Of a stretch of 64,000 nucleotides of DNA, positions 17,411-25,213 are shown one piece after another. Source of the stretch: Desulfobacula toluolica Tol2 (lineage in GTDB: Bacteria > Desulfobacterota > Desulfobacteria > Desulfobacterales > Desulfobacteraceae); NCBI RefSeq assembly GCF_000307105.1, contig NC_018645.1, positions 3,619,501-3,683,500 on the forward strand, given 5' to 3'. Position numbers and translations under genes: made by a program. Within the stretch, counting starts at the first letter, position 1; every line of letters begins with the position of its first letter. The notes below the pieces were generated by a model. It had not been told where the DNA came from and searched no databases. It saw only the letters and a list, made by a program, of their open reading frames with translations.

Positions 17411-17529
17411 AACGTTTGGGTAACGGGCGGCAAGGGTTTCCAAAAAAGTTGATTGAAAGCACATCATTCAAAAGTTTTTTTAACCTTTAAAAAGAATGAG
17501 ACCCTTGGCGTCCGGTTCACCCGCTGGTT
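17411..17529 (-). repeat. attC site i (intron-free control)
   Basis: 119-nt main-family attC. Its left plus-strand flank GGTAGGTA|TCTCAACG and right flank CTGGTT|GGGAGACC are the uninterrupted versions of the junctions that hold the ORF-less intron copy 2 and group IIC intron copy 2. Confidence 0.88.
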
Positions 17530-17974
17530 GGGAGACCGAGGGTTCTAATTTTTTACAAAGGTCAATGTGCCTATATATCAGATGATTGCTGTTTCAAGCC
17601 GGAACGTCCTGTAAAATAAGCCTTTTTGGGAAAACTTAATTTTTGAGGCTTGCAGGCTGTAGAACTTTTACTGCAAATTTATCTGAAACTGTTGACTAAA
17701 GATTGGTGAAGCAGGGTAGGGAACTATCGGTCAATTCTTTGAGGAATAACTCCGCTAAATTCATTACAAAATCAATGGTCTCAGTTTAGTGCCAATGCCG
17801 TTTCCTTAACAGAATTTTACCCTCGCTTGCTGCTAATATTTTCAGAAATGACGGGGGATATTCTGTCTGGTAAATTCATCATTTGAGCTTAAGGAAACGG
17901 CATTGAGTTTAGTGCTTATACACATTCCTCAAACGGTAAAAAACAATTTCAACGATCATACTGGCTGGTAGGTA
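17530..17974 (-). other. ORF-less cassette, version 2
   Basis: 445 nt paralogous to 16944-17410, with the same start and end blocks and no supported gene. A 23-codon frame at 17764-17696 (MNLAELFLKELTD...) is not conserved as an ORF in the sister copy. It is interrupted by a 113-bp MITE at 17793-17905. Confidence 0.6.
17793..17905. mobile_element. 113-bp MITE
   Basis: Perfect 17-bp terminal inverted repeats CAATGCCGTTTCCTTAA and TTAAGGAAACGGCATTG, flanked by a 10-bp direct repeat AGTTTAGTGC (17783-17792 and 17906-17915). No coding capacity. The end sequence and duplication length resemble IS4-family elements, which would supply the transposase in trans; that parentage is inferred. Confidence 0.85.
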
Positions 17975-18908
17975 ATCGGGTAGGAAAGAGGCCTTACGGC
18001 CTCTTTCCCCCCTCAGAACCGTACGTGACAGTTTCCCGTCATACGGCTCAAGCATTTCTAAGGCAAAGCCTTGCAGGGCCGCCCGGCTATTATTGTATAA
18101 TGTCTTTTTAGCAATTTACAGTGATTGCCATACATTATCTTCTTAACAGCCTTTGAGATACGCATTTACAGTCTTTTAACAAATATCTTTTCGTATATTT
18201 GCTGGTTGGTGCACCAGCTGACCAAACGGTCGCCGTCATTTGCTTTCCAGCCTTTAAAGATTCTCCAAATTCTCTCTCAAAGAAACACCTGTCCGAGCGT
18301 GACTGTAAACACACCCGCCGGACGTCAGCTTCCTTTCGGACCGGATAATGTAATCAATCTGACGATTGATATCAATCCGTATCCACCCCATTACAGGATG
18401 GCATTCGCTTTTTCCTACATCTTACTCCCGCACCCCCAACAGTGTGCCTTGCGGTTTCACCTGCCTGATACTTCAGGCGAAGATACGAGATTTCCACGTT
18501 CCACGTTATTGCCAATTATGGATGACTTAGATCTGTTCTCTACACCGGCGGCGCAACATCTCCGTATGGGCAGTCAGAAGACCCATACCCTGGCCGCTCA
18601 CCTTTTGGTTCAAGCTTAACAGCCTTTTTAGCTTGTTCCTAATCACGGCGCTGCAAACATTTGCTTATGCTGATCATATCATCCGAACCCTGGCCCTCAC
18701 CCGGATAAGGCTTCCCGGAGGGTGTCTGTCTCACGATTTCCACCCCTTCTGCTTGCGCAGAATTTGGTACTTTGTCGAAAGGGCTTCATACCAACACCGA
18801 ATGCACCGGTGAAGCATGCCTCCTAGGGTACCGGCAGGAGAATGCCGGGTTTGGTCGAAGCTTGTAAAAGCCCCGCCAAACAGCCAATAACGTAACATCG
18901 TGTCGCAC
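17975..18908 (-). mobile_element. ORF-less group II intron, copy 2
   Basis: 934 nt, near-identical to 5935-6869. 5' end GTGCGAC at 18908, 3' end TACCCGAT at 17975, domain V GAGCCGTATGACGGG...CACGTACGGTTC. The exon junction GTTGAGA|TACCTACC occurs intact at attC i, which fixes both boundaries. No reverse transcriptase frame. Confidence 0.87.
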
Positions 18909-18912
18909 TCTC

Positions 18913-19048
18913 AACGGTTGAGTTCAGGGGCCACCGACCGCAGGGAGGGAACAAGGTTCCACTAAATTTTGTTAAGAGCAGCACTGTTCCAAAGTTGTTA
19001 CAGAATTTGGAAAAAGCCGCCCCTTGTGGTCCGCTGGAATGATTGGTT
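18913..19048 (-). repeat. attC site j, divergent
   Basis: 136 nt with the attC plan but a different sequence: minus-strand AACCAATCATTCCAGCGGAC at one end, CAGGGGC core arms pairing with GCCCCTTG, and GAACTCAACCGTT at the other. It begins 24 nt after the higA-2 stop. A different attC family suggests this cassette came from another integron. Confidence 0.65.
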
Positions 19049-19071
19049 CTGTGTGATTTTAGATAAACTAC

Positions 19072-19362
19072 TTAAGCAGGGATTGCCAGTGGCTCTATTC
19101 CAGAAAGATCAACACTTTGCTTAGCCTGCCAAAGATCATAGCTGTCTTGCATGAGAAGCCAACTTTCAGGAGTACGACCTAAGCATTTAGATAAGCGTAG
19201 GGCCATTGCTGGACTGATTGCACTTTGCCCTTTTATAAGCCTTGAAAAGGTTGAAGGTGAGACCTTAAGCAGTAAAGCAACGCTACGGGGCGATACACTT
19301 AAAGGCTCTAAATAAACTTCTTTAATGAATTCCCCAGGATGGGGTGGGTTATACATAGCCAT
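19072..19362 (-). CDS. higA: HigA antitoxin (XRE family), cassette higBA-2
   Basis: 96 residues, with the HigA family opening NPPHPGEFIKEVYLEPLSVS and an XRE helix-turn-helix (SVALLLKVSPSTFSRLIKGQ, then SAISPAMALRLSKCLGRTPE). It overlaps the toxin stop by one base (TAATG). It should bind and inactivate HigB and repress the operon from the TGCG/CGCA operator upstream. The first cassette in reading order in this array. Confidence 0.93.
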   Translation of the reverse strand: MAMYNPPHPGEFIKEVYLEPLSVSPRSVALLLKVSPSTFSRLIKGQSAISPAMALRLSKCLGRTPESWLLMQDSYDLWQAKQSVDLSGIEPLAIPA

Positions 19363-19640
19363 TAGTGATAATCCTCATAATCTACTATATAGGCATTACC
19401 ATCTTTAAATTCAAAAACGATACGCCAGTTTTTGTTTACATCAATCGCCCATAATCCTTGACGATCACCTTTTAAACCATGGAGCCGCCAACCGGGAGTA
19501 TTCATATCTTCTATACATGTCGCAGTATCAAGTGCAATTAGTCGAATTCTGAGCTTTTGTTTGTGACTGGGTTGAATACCTGACAACTTACCAGTTTCAA
19601 AGAACTTACGTAGCCCTTTGTGTTTAAATGTTTTTATCAT
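19362..19640 (-). CDS. higB: HigB toxin (RelE superfamily), cassette higBA-2
   Basis: 92 residues with the HigB signature: IKTFKHKGLRKFFETGKLSG, RIRLIALDTATCIEDMNTPG, WRLHGLKGDRQGLWAIDVNK, NWRIVFEF and a terminal DYEDYH. HigB proteins are ribosome-dependent mRNA interferases. ATG 19640 follows the promoter -10 by six bases, so translation is probably leaderless. It is a different subfamily from the Gp49-like toxin at 4616-4960. Confidence 0.94.
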   Translation of the reverse strand: MIKTFKHKGLRKFFETGKLSGIQPSHKQKLRIRLIALDTATCIEDMNTPGWRLHGLKGDRQGLWAIDVNKNWRIVFEFKDGNAYIVDYEDYH

Positions 19641-19646
19641 GAGTTA

Positions 19647-19674
19647 ATTATACAGCATGATGCGCAATACGCAA
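19647..19674 (-). promoter_or_regulatory. Promoter and operator of higBA-2
   Basis: Minus-strand TTGCGT (19674-19669), 16-bp spacer, TATAAT (19652-19647), then TAACTC and the higB ATG. An imperfect palindrome TGCGCAATACGCA (plus, 19661-19673) overlaps the -35 and spacer, a plausible HigA operator. Confidence 0.65.
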
Positions 19675-20013
19675 CATTATTTTTTTTATTTGAGGTTTTT
19701 ACTCTTGCACTAAACACAGAACAGCGTCAATAAGTGGAAAATTTCCATAATATTGATAGTAATAGCTATTAAAATTTTCCACTTATCACGATACTGAGCT
19801 ATGACAAATGGAAAATCATGCCCTTTTAAAATACTTAACTGCTCTTTTTCAACTTATCGTGCTATTATCAGCCACATCATGGAAAATAAATCAATAAGTT
19901 GTTGAACGGTTACGGATATCCTTTATAGTTGAATGATATCCGACCGAAACCATTAACCCCGACTCTTTACCACTCCTTAACCTACCTGTAAATAGGTAAA
20001 AACCCCTAGTTTT
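19675..20013. other. Intergenic region upstream of the first cassette, with 15-bp inverted repeat
   Basis: No gene. A perfect inverted repeat ATAAGTGGAAAATTT (19730-19744) and AAATTTTCCACTTAT (19772-19786) with a 27-nt AT-rich spacer. Partly related ACTTATC/GATAAGT motifs recur to about 19910. This is where an attI site and intI gene would be expected; I see neither. Confidence 0.5.
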
Positions 20014-20017
20014 TCAT
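19933..20017. repeat. Imperfect direct repeat, copy 1 (about 85 bp)
   Basis: Begins GATATCCG and ends in CCTGTAAATAGG...TTTTTCATTT. It matches 20697-20785 (GATATCCGG...CCTGTAAATATGG...) with many substitutions. The LysE fragment stops at this repeat, so a past recombination or duplication is likely. Confidence 0.5.
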
Positions 20018-20214
20018 TTATGACTCAATGCAAGGCAGACAATGGAAACAGAAGCCTGAATTAAAGTGACGGTTACGTTTCCTAAAGCTGATGCGATTGT
20101 TAGCCTGGCTCCGTAATGCATACCATGGGTCAAAGCCAGTAACATGCTTGGACCCGGTATGATTGAGGCAACAAATACGGTCATTGAAAACAGCAGTATG
20201 AAATTGATGGACAT
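20014..20214 (-). pseudogene. LysE-family exporter, N-terminal fragment
   Basis: 66 codons from ATG 20214 (GGGAG eight bases upstream), starting MSINFILLFSMTVFVASIIP and continuing GPSMLLALTHGMHYGARL, the conserved opening of LysE/RhtB amino-acid exporters. Normal members are about 200 residues with six helices; here the frame ends after the second helix at the direct repeat. Probably non-functional. Confidence 0.75.
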
Positions 20215-20315
20215 ATTATTAACTCCCATTCATGGTGATAATTCTTTTGATCCATTTATACACAAGAAATCACATGGGCCACATATCCTTTTTCAGATGG
20301 AGGAAGTAACTTATA

Positions 20316-20672
20316 TCATGTGCCCAATATTTTCTGTTTAAAGATAAAGAAAACAGCTCCCAAAATGCAAAGGCCGGCCCATAAGAAATCCAGTCGCATC
20401 TCTTCTTTCATGAACAGAACCGAAAAAGGGACAAAAATTGAAAGGGTTATTACCTCCTGAAGGATTTTAAGTTGACCCAGGCTCATTACCTGATATCCAA
20501 CCCTGTTCGCCGGGACCTGCAATAAGTATTCGAAAAGAGCGATTCCCCAGCTGGCTAAAACAGCAATAATCCAAGACTTGGTTGAAAGATTTTTCAAATG
20601 CCCATACCATGCAAAAGTCATAAATATGTTGCTGCAGCACAGCAACCCTGCCGAAATAAAAAATGTTCGCAT
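20316..20672 (-). CDS. DMT-family (DUF486) membrane protein
   Basis: 118 residues with four predicted transmembrane helices: residues about 5-23, 33-51, 70-90 and 95-113. Characteristic segments MTFAWYGHL, WGIALFEYLLQVPANRVGY and LKILQEVITLSIFVPFSVLF match DUF486, a short relative of the drug/metabolite transporter superfamily. Substrate unknown. Complete length for the family. Confidence 0.88.
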   Translation of the reverse strand: MRTFFISAGLLCCSNIFMTFAWYGHLKNLSTKSWIIAVLASWGIALFEYLLQVPANRVGYQVMSLGQLKILQEVITLSIFVPFSVLFMKEEMRLDFLWAGLCILGAVFFIFKQKILGT

Positions 20673-20696
20673 TCTGCTATTTCCCTTTACACAAGT

Positions 20697-20785
20697 AAAT
20701 GATATCCGGCTATAAATATTAGCCGAATTTCTTTATCACTACTCAGACCGCCTGTAAATATGGAAAAAACACTATTTTTTATTTT
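20697..20785. repeat. Imperfect direct repeat, copy 2
   Basis: Counterpart of 19933-20017, lying just upstream of the DUF486 gene. The rest of 20786-20946 is AT-rich with no gene. Confidence 0.5.
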
Positions 20786-20946
20786 TCTATTATACTTTCT
20801 CTTTAAAGCAACGCAACTTCAATCATATCAACAAACAAACCATAACAACTAAGGGTTTTCCCCAATTGACAATTACTCGTTTCAATTATATGCCATAAAT
20901 GTTTTGCGAAATAAATCAGTAATGTTCATATTTAAGCAGAGGTCAT

Positions 20947-21492
20947 ATGGATCAACAGAAACTCAAAAACGTCCTAAAGCAGGCCTTGATAGAACAGCAG
21001 ACGCCACCGGTCAAAAAACCAAAGAGAACACCGGTTTTTATCGTGATCATCATTTGTCTGGTCTTATTTGGCGTGCAGTACAGCACCACACTATTTTCAT
21101 CTGATTCCGCCACCGGGCCATACGGGAAAATAATTTTACCTTCGACCGGATCCGTAACCGGAAAAGACGTCAATGTCACAGGAGAAACAAAAAACCTTGA
21201 ATCGGGTCAATATGTCTGGCTGGCAGTTGACAAACCGGGCCTTGGCCTGTGCTGGCCCAAGACCCCCAGGATAAAAGCCAACACCAGATTTAAAACAACC
21301 ATTTATGAAGGTGGCCCAAAAGAGCCTTATACTTTGTCTTTATATGCTGTCACCAAAATCGTAAATGACCAGTGGCAGGAATGGCTTGAAAAGGAAATGC
21401 ACGGCGGGGTTCCAATGCCGCCGGATAAAAGACGGCTGGATTCGGTCAGACTTGTGCTGGGGGAGATGGTTACTGCGACAAAAAATTGGTAA
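20947..21492 (+). CDS. Single-pass membrane protein of unknown function
   Basis: 181 residues: a basic cytoplasmic N-terminus (QQTPPVKKPKRTP), one transmembrane helix at about 29-48 (VFIVIIICLVLFGVQYSTTL), then an exported beta-rich domain (GSVTGKDVNVTGETKNL and YVWLAVDKPGLGLCWPK). The exported part looks like a small Ig-like fold with a Trp/Cys-containing strand. I do not recognise a named family. It has no functional partner among its neighbours. Confidence 0.6.
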   Translation: MDQQKLKNVLKQALIEQQTPPVKKPKRTPVFIVIIICLVLFGVQYSTTLFSSDSATGPYGKIILPSTGSVTGKDVNVTGETKNLESGQYVWLAVDKPGLGLCWPKTPRIKANTRFKTTIYEGGPKEPYTLSLYAVTKIVNDQWQEWLEKEMHGGVPMPPDKRRLDSVRLVLGEMVTATKNW

Positions 21493-21547
21493 GGTTTAAT
21501 GGAAACGACATGATAAACATAGAAAGAACCATTAAAAAGACAGGTAA

Positions 21548-21844
21548 CTACGGCTTGACAGGCTCCAGTTTTATTTTCAGGCGGCACCCGACCGCTTTAG
21601 CGTATCTGCGTAATGTCGCAATAGATGGGGAATGTTTTTTGCTGCCTCCCCCTGCTTCAATTCTAGCGACTGCAGGGGCTTTTGTGTTCATTGCCCTTGC
21701 CACATCTTCCTGGGTCATATTGGCTTTTGCCCTTGCTTTCAGCAGCTCATCAAGGAGCGTGAATTCTTCCTCAAGCGCCTCATATTCTGCCATGAATGCA
21801 GGATCTTCTTTCCATTTTTTTATCATGTTATCATGGGTGGTCAT
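21548..21844 (-). CDS. HigA-like antitoxin (XRE family)
   Basis: 98 residues, XRE helix-turn-helix at about 36-90 (ARAKANMTQEDVARAMNTKA, VARIEAGGGS, LRRYAKAVGCRLKIKL). GGAGGT lies seven bases before ATG 21844. It overlaps the 3' end of a truncated toxin gene (TGA at 21831), the normal coupling of Gp49-type HigBA pairs. It may be an orphan antitoxin now. Confidence 0.85.
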   Translation of the reverse strand: MTTHDNMIKKWKEDPAFMAEYEALEEEFTLLDELLKARAKANMTQEDVARAMNTKAPAVARIEAGGGSKKHSPSIATLRRYAKAVGCRLKIKLEPVKP

Positions 21845-22106
21845 TTTTTACCTCCTTAAGCCTTTGTCTTGCGATATCAATCTCTTTTCGAGGCGTTTTA
21901 TTGGATTTCTTAATAAATTCATGAAGAATCACTATTTCATATCCCACAATTGTACAGAAAAAAGCCCGGCCAATTCCTTCTTTCCCTTTGGCACGTATTT
22001 CAAACAATCCCTGTCCCATGGGCCGAGTAAACGGCATACCAAGGTTAGGTCCATATATTTTCATTTTTTCTGTTGTTCTTGCATAAAACGCCCTGATCCC
22101 AAGCGG
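21831..22106 (-). pseudogene. HigB-like (Gp49 family) toxin, N-terminus lost
   Basis: From ATG 22064 a 77-residue frame gives MKIYGPNLGMPFTRPMGQGL, FEIRAKGKEGIGRAFFCTIV and FIKKSNKTPRKEIDIARQR, the central and C-terminal part of the family. The frame is open further up and still looks native (FYARTTEKMKIYG) but meets a stop at about 22106 without a start codon. Full-length relatives are about 110 residues, so roughly 30 N-terminal residues are gone. Confidence 0.7.
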
Positions 22107-22234
22107 TCATTGATCAATAGCGCCTCTTACTTTTTCATTGTAGTATGTAATTTTCCATTTCACACTTATAAACTTAACAAATATGTTAAGTTTGATCAAG
22201 GCCTAATTAATAACCGAAAAGGAAACAATGAAAA

Positions 22235-23362
22235 ATGAGCGTCCACAAAACAAAAACCGGGAATTACTTCTGCAAATACCGGATCACGGACGAAACCGGC
22301 AGAAGAAAAGAAAAACGGGACTATTTCGGAAAGGGACTTGAAGGAGAGAAACTTGCCATTGAAAGGGATGAAGAACTCAAACAAACGGGTGCCATCTCGG
22401 AATACAAAACCGATCCCAAAAACCATGTGACCATAATTTTTTCAGATCTTGCCGAACAATACCTGGCATCCAAGGCAAATGATCTCCCGGAAACAAGTAT
22501 CAAAAACATGCTGTATAAATTCAAAGGTAGGATTCTTCCCGAACTTGGCCACCTGGCATACAACCAGATCACCCACCACCGGCTGGACCTGTATGTAAAG
22601 AAACGGTTGAAAACACCTGTTGTAAAAAGAATGGGCAAAGATGGACAAAAGATTGTCCCGGTGAAGCACCCGGACGGTTCCATGAAAATGACCAGCAAAA
22701 CAACCGTTCACCGGGAATTGTCGGATATTATCGCCATACTCAACTGGGCTGTTTCCCGTAAATACATCCCCCAGAATCATGCTGCCGGATACCGGAAGCC
22801 CAAAAGGGATGATCAAATCATAAGGCCCCCAAGTCCCGGAGAAGTTAAAAAAATTATAAAACATGGCGAAGCACACTTAAAAAGAGCCCTCCTGATAAAT
22901 TATTATACCGGGTTGAGGCCGGGGAACGCAGAACTGTATAATTTGCAGTGGTATGACATTGACTGGGACAATCTCACTCTCCTGGTCAGGTCTGCAAAAA
23001 AGGGCGGGCCGGTTAAACGATCCGTGGCCATACACCCTGCCCTGTTGAAACAATTAAAAATCTGGAAAAAGGAAGATGAGAACAACACCCATCCATACAT
23101 TATATATTGGAAGGACAAACCGGTGAAACGGATCAGCTCATCTTTCAATACCGCCAAAAGAAAAGCCGGGATTACAAGACGGCTTCGGCCCTATGATTTC
23201 CGGCATGCAGCCATCACCCAGATGATCATCAAAGGGGATCTTAAGGCGGCATCGGAAATTGCCGGTCATAGCAATATTGAAATGACCATCAAGCAGTATG
23301 AACATATAACATCAGAGATAAAACGACAGACGGTTGAGGTTATTGAGGAGATTGATATTTAA
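22235..23362 (+). CDS. int: Tyrosine recombinase (phage/island integrase)
   Basis: 375 residues. N-terminal arm-binding-like region (MSVHKTKTGNYFCKYRITDE), SAM-like core-binding domain at about 75-185, catalytic domain with Arg in YYTGLRPGNAELYNLQW, Lys region RSAKKGG, DFRHAAITQM (Arg323) with GHSNIEMTIKQY (Tyr355). Complete. It lacks the extra helix patch that marks integron integrases, so it is an island or prophage integrase. About 2 kb downstream lies a tRNA-Pro 3' fragment, its likely attachment site. Head gene of a compact run with tcmP (17 nt gap). Confidence 0.92.
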   Translation: MSVHKTKTGNYFCKYRITDETGRRKEKRDYFGKGLEGEKLAIERDEELKQTGAISEYKTDPKNHVTIIFSDLAEQYLASKANDLPETSIKNMLYKFKGRILPELGHLAYNQITHHRLDLYVKKRLKTPVVKRMGKDGQKIVPVKHPDGSMKMTSKTTVHRELSDIIAILNWAVSRKYIPQNHAAGYRKPKRDDQIIRPPSPGEVKKIIKHGEAHLKRALLINYYTGLRPGNAELYNLQWYDIDWDNLTLLVRSAKKGGPVKRSVAIHPALLKQLKIWKKEDENNTHPYIIYWKDKPVKRISSSFNTAKRKAGITRRLRPYDFRHAAITQMIIKGDLKAASEIAGHSNIEMTIKQYEHITSEIKRQTVEVIEEIDI

Positions 23363-23379
23363 TTTTTTAGGAAAAAAAA

Positions 23380-24474
23380 ATGCCGATTAAAGACCTTCAT
23401 GATGAAAAACCATTTGATTCCGCCACTATAACAAAACTTGAAATCTTTGAAAATTATTTAACAGAATGGCTTCCCACTTTCATTTACAGTAAAAATAATA
23501 ACGAATTAAACATTTGTGATTTTTTTGCTGGGCCTGGTGAAGACATAATGGGAATGCCTGGAAGCCCACTGAGAATTCTTGAAGTTCTTAAAAAATTTGA
23601 AACAGATATAAAACAGCAAAAAATCAAGATAAACTTAATCTTGAATGAACAAAAAAAATGGAAACATGACGTTTTAATAAAAAATATTATGGATAAAACG
23701 ACATCTTTCAATAATGAATTTCAAAAGCGTATCAAAATTCATTTTTTTAAAGAAGATTTTCAAAATCTCTTTCCACGAATTAAAAATAATATCATCAATG
23801 GACCCAATTTATTGTTTTTTGATCAAAATGGAGTAAAACATATAACTCTCAACTTAATAAACGAATTGGAATCCTTTCATCAAACCGACTACCTATTTTT
23901 TATTTCTTCTGCATTTTTTAAACGGTTTACCTTTGAAAATATTTTTCCAGATTTAAAATTCAATAAGGATGACGTAAAAAGCAAAGATATTCACAGAACC
24001 ATTGTTGAACAATTTCGGACGCTGCTTCCACAAGACAGCAAAACTCGTTTATACCATTTCAGTATAAAAAAGAATAAGAACATACATGGCCTTGTTTTTG
24101 GATCAAAACATTTATTGGCGGTCCAAAAATTTTTGACCGTCGCATGGAACAAAAACAAAATTAATGGAGAAGCAAACTTTGATATAGATGAAGACCTCGA
24201 CAAACAATTAGATTTGTTTTCAAGAAAACCTAAGATTACAAAACTACAAAAATTTGAACATAATCTAAATTTATTTATAAAAGAAAAAAAAGTGTTTACC
24301 AATCAAGATATTTTTCATTATACTTTGGAAAAAGGTTTCACACCAAAACATGCGACTGCTGTATTGAAAAAATTAAAAAATTCAAATCACATAGAACACT
24401 TTTCATATGCAAAAATTGGTTATAACCAAATTTATAAATATAATGAAATAATCACATTCAGGTATATAAAATGA
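23380..24474 (+). CDS. tcmP: Three-Cys-motif partner protein TcmP
   Basis: 364 residues. It opens with PFDSATITKLEIFENYLTEW and then NICDFFAGPG (about 45-53), a motif like the SAM-binding loop of methyltransferases, followed by GMPGSPLRILEVL. The second half is helical, with a winged-helix-like C-terminal region (FTNQDIFHYTLEKGFTPKHA, AVLKKLKNSNHIEHF). This is the TcmP layout. TcmP proteins are found next to three-Cys-motif (Gp37/DUF5131) proteins, as here, where the two genes overlap by 4 nt (ATGA). No activity has been proved to my knowledge. AT-rich relative to neighbours, consistent with transfer. Confidence 0.85.
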   Translation: MPIKDLHDEKPFDSATITKLEIFENYLTEWLPTFIYSKNNNELNICDFFAGPGEDIMGMPGSPLRILEVLKKFETDIKQQKIKINLILNEQKKWKHDVLIKNIMDKTTSFNNEFQKRIKIHFFKEDFQNLFPRIKNNIINGPNLLFFDQNGVKHITLNLINELESFHQTDYLFFISSAFFKRFTFENIFPDLKFNKDDVKSKDIHRTIVEQFRTLLPQDSKTRLYHFSIKKNKNIHGLVFGSKHLLAVQKFLTVAWNKNKINGEANFDIDEDLDKQLDLFSRKPKITKLQKFEHNLNLFIKEKKVFTNQDIFHYTLEKGFTPKHATAVLKKLKNSNHIEHFSYAKIGYNQIYKYNEIITFRYIK

Positions 24475-25208
24475 GCTTTTCAAAAATAGAATGGACAGAA
24501 GCAACTTGGAATCCGTTAACAGGATGCACAAAGATAAGCACCGGTTGCAAACATTGTTACGCCGAAAAAATGGCTAAAAGGCTTCAAGCAATGAAGTCCC
24601 CCAACTATACTAATGGTTTTGAACTCACTTGCCATCCACATGCGCTGGATATACCATTTTCCTGGAAAAAACCTAAAATGGTATTTGTGAACTCCATGAG
24701 TGATCTTTTTCATGAAGATGTTCCTGAATCCTTTATTAAAAAGGTATTCAATATTATGAACATTGCATCTCAGCACCAATATCAAGTACTAACAAAACGT
24801 TCAGAAATATTATTAAAAATGAACCCAGCACTTAGATGGAATAACAATATCTGGATGGGAGTCAGTGTTGAAACATCTTATTATAAATATAGAATAGATC
24901 ATTTAAGACAAACAGATGCCAAAGTAAAATTCATTTCCTTTGAACCTTTACTTCATGATATTGGTGACGTGGATTTAAGTGGAATTGACTGGGTAATAGT
25001 TGGTGGAGAATCCGGACCAGGAGCAAGACCTATTAAAAAAGAATGGGTCACTAATATTCAACAGCAGTGTCTTGATAAAAATATTTCATTCTTTTTCAAA
25101 CAATGGGGTGGAGTAAATAAAAAGAAAAATGGACGGCTTCTGGATGGGAAACTCTGGAGCCAGATGCCAAAACTAAAGCTACCAATACCAGCTTTAGTTC
25201 CTGCTTGA
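24471..25208 (+). CDS. Three-Cys-motif protein, DUF5131 (phage Gp37/Gp68 family)
   Basis: 245 residues. IEWTEATWNPLTGCTKISTG and CKHCYAEKMAKRL carry Cys19, Cys26 and Cys29 (C-x6-C-x2-C), a probable iron-sulfur site of the radical-SAM-like kind. VFVNSMSDLFHEDVP and IDWVIVGGESGPGARPI are further family hallmarks. Translationally coupled to tcmP, so the two should act together. The substrate is unknown; phage occurrence and island location suggest nucleic-acid modification or defence, which is inference. It is the last gene before the island end. Confidence 0.88.
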   Translation: MSFSKIEWTEATWNPLTGCTKISTGCKHCYAEKMAKRLQAMKSPNYTNGFELTCHPHALDIPFSWKKPKMVFVNSMSDLFHEDVPESFIKKVFNIMNIASQHQYQVLTKRSEILLKMNPALRWNNNIWMGVSVETSYYKYRIDHLRQTDAKVKFISFEPLLHDIGDVDLSGIDWVIVGGESGPGARPIKKEWVTNIQQQCLDKNISFFFKQWGGVNKKKNGRLLDGKLWSQMPKLKLPIPALVPA

Positions 25209-25213
25209 TTGAG

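Noticed and set aside
22235-23362. Tyrosine recombinase as the missing integron integrase
   Set aside because: No IntI-specific insertion is visible, it is not adjacent to the first cassette, and it reads away from the array; phage/island integrase fits better.
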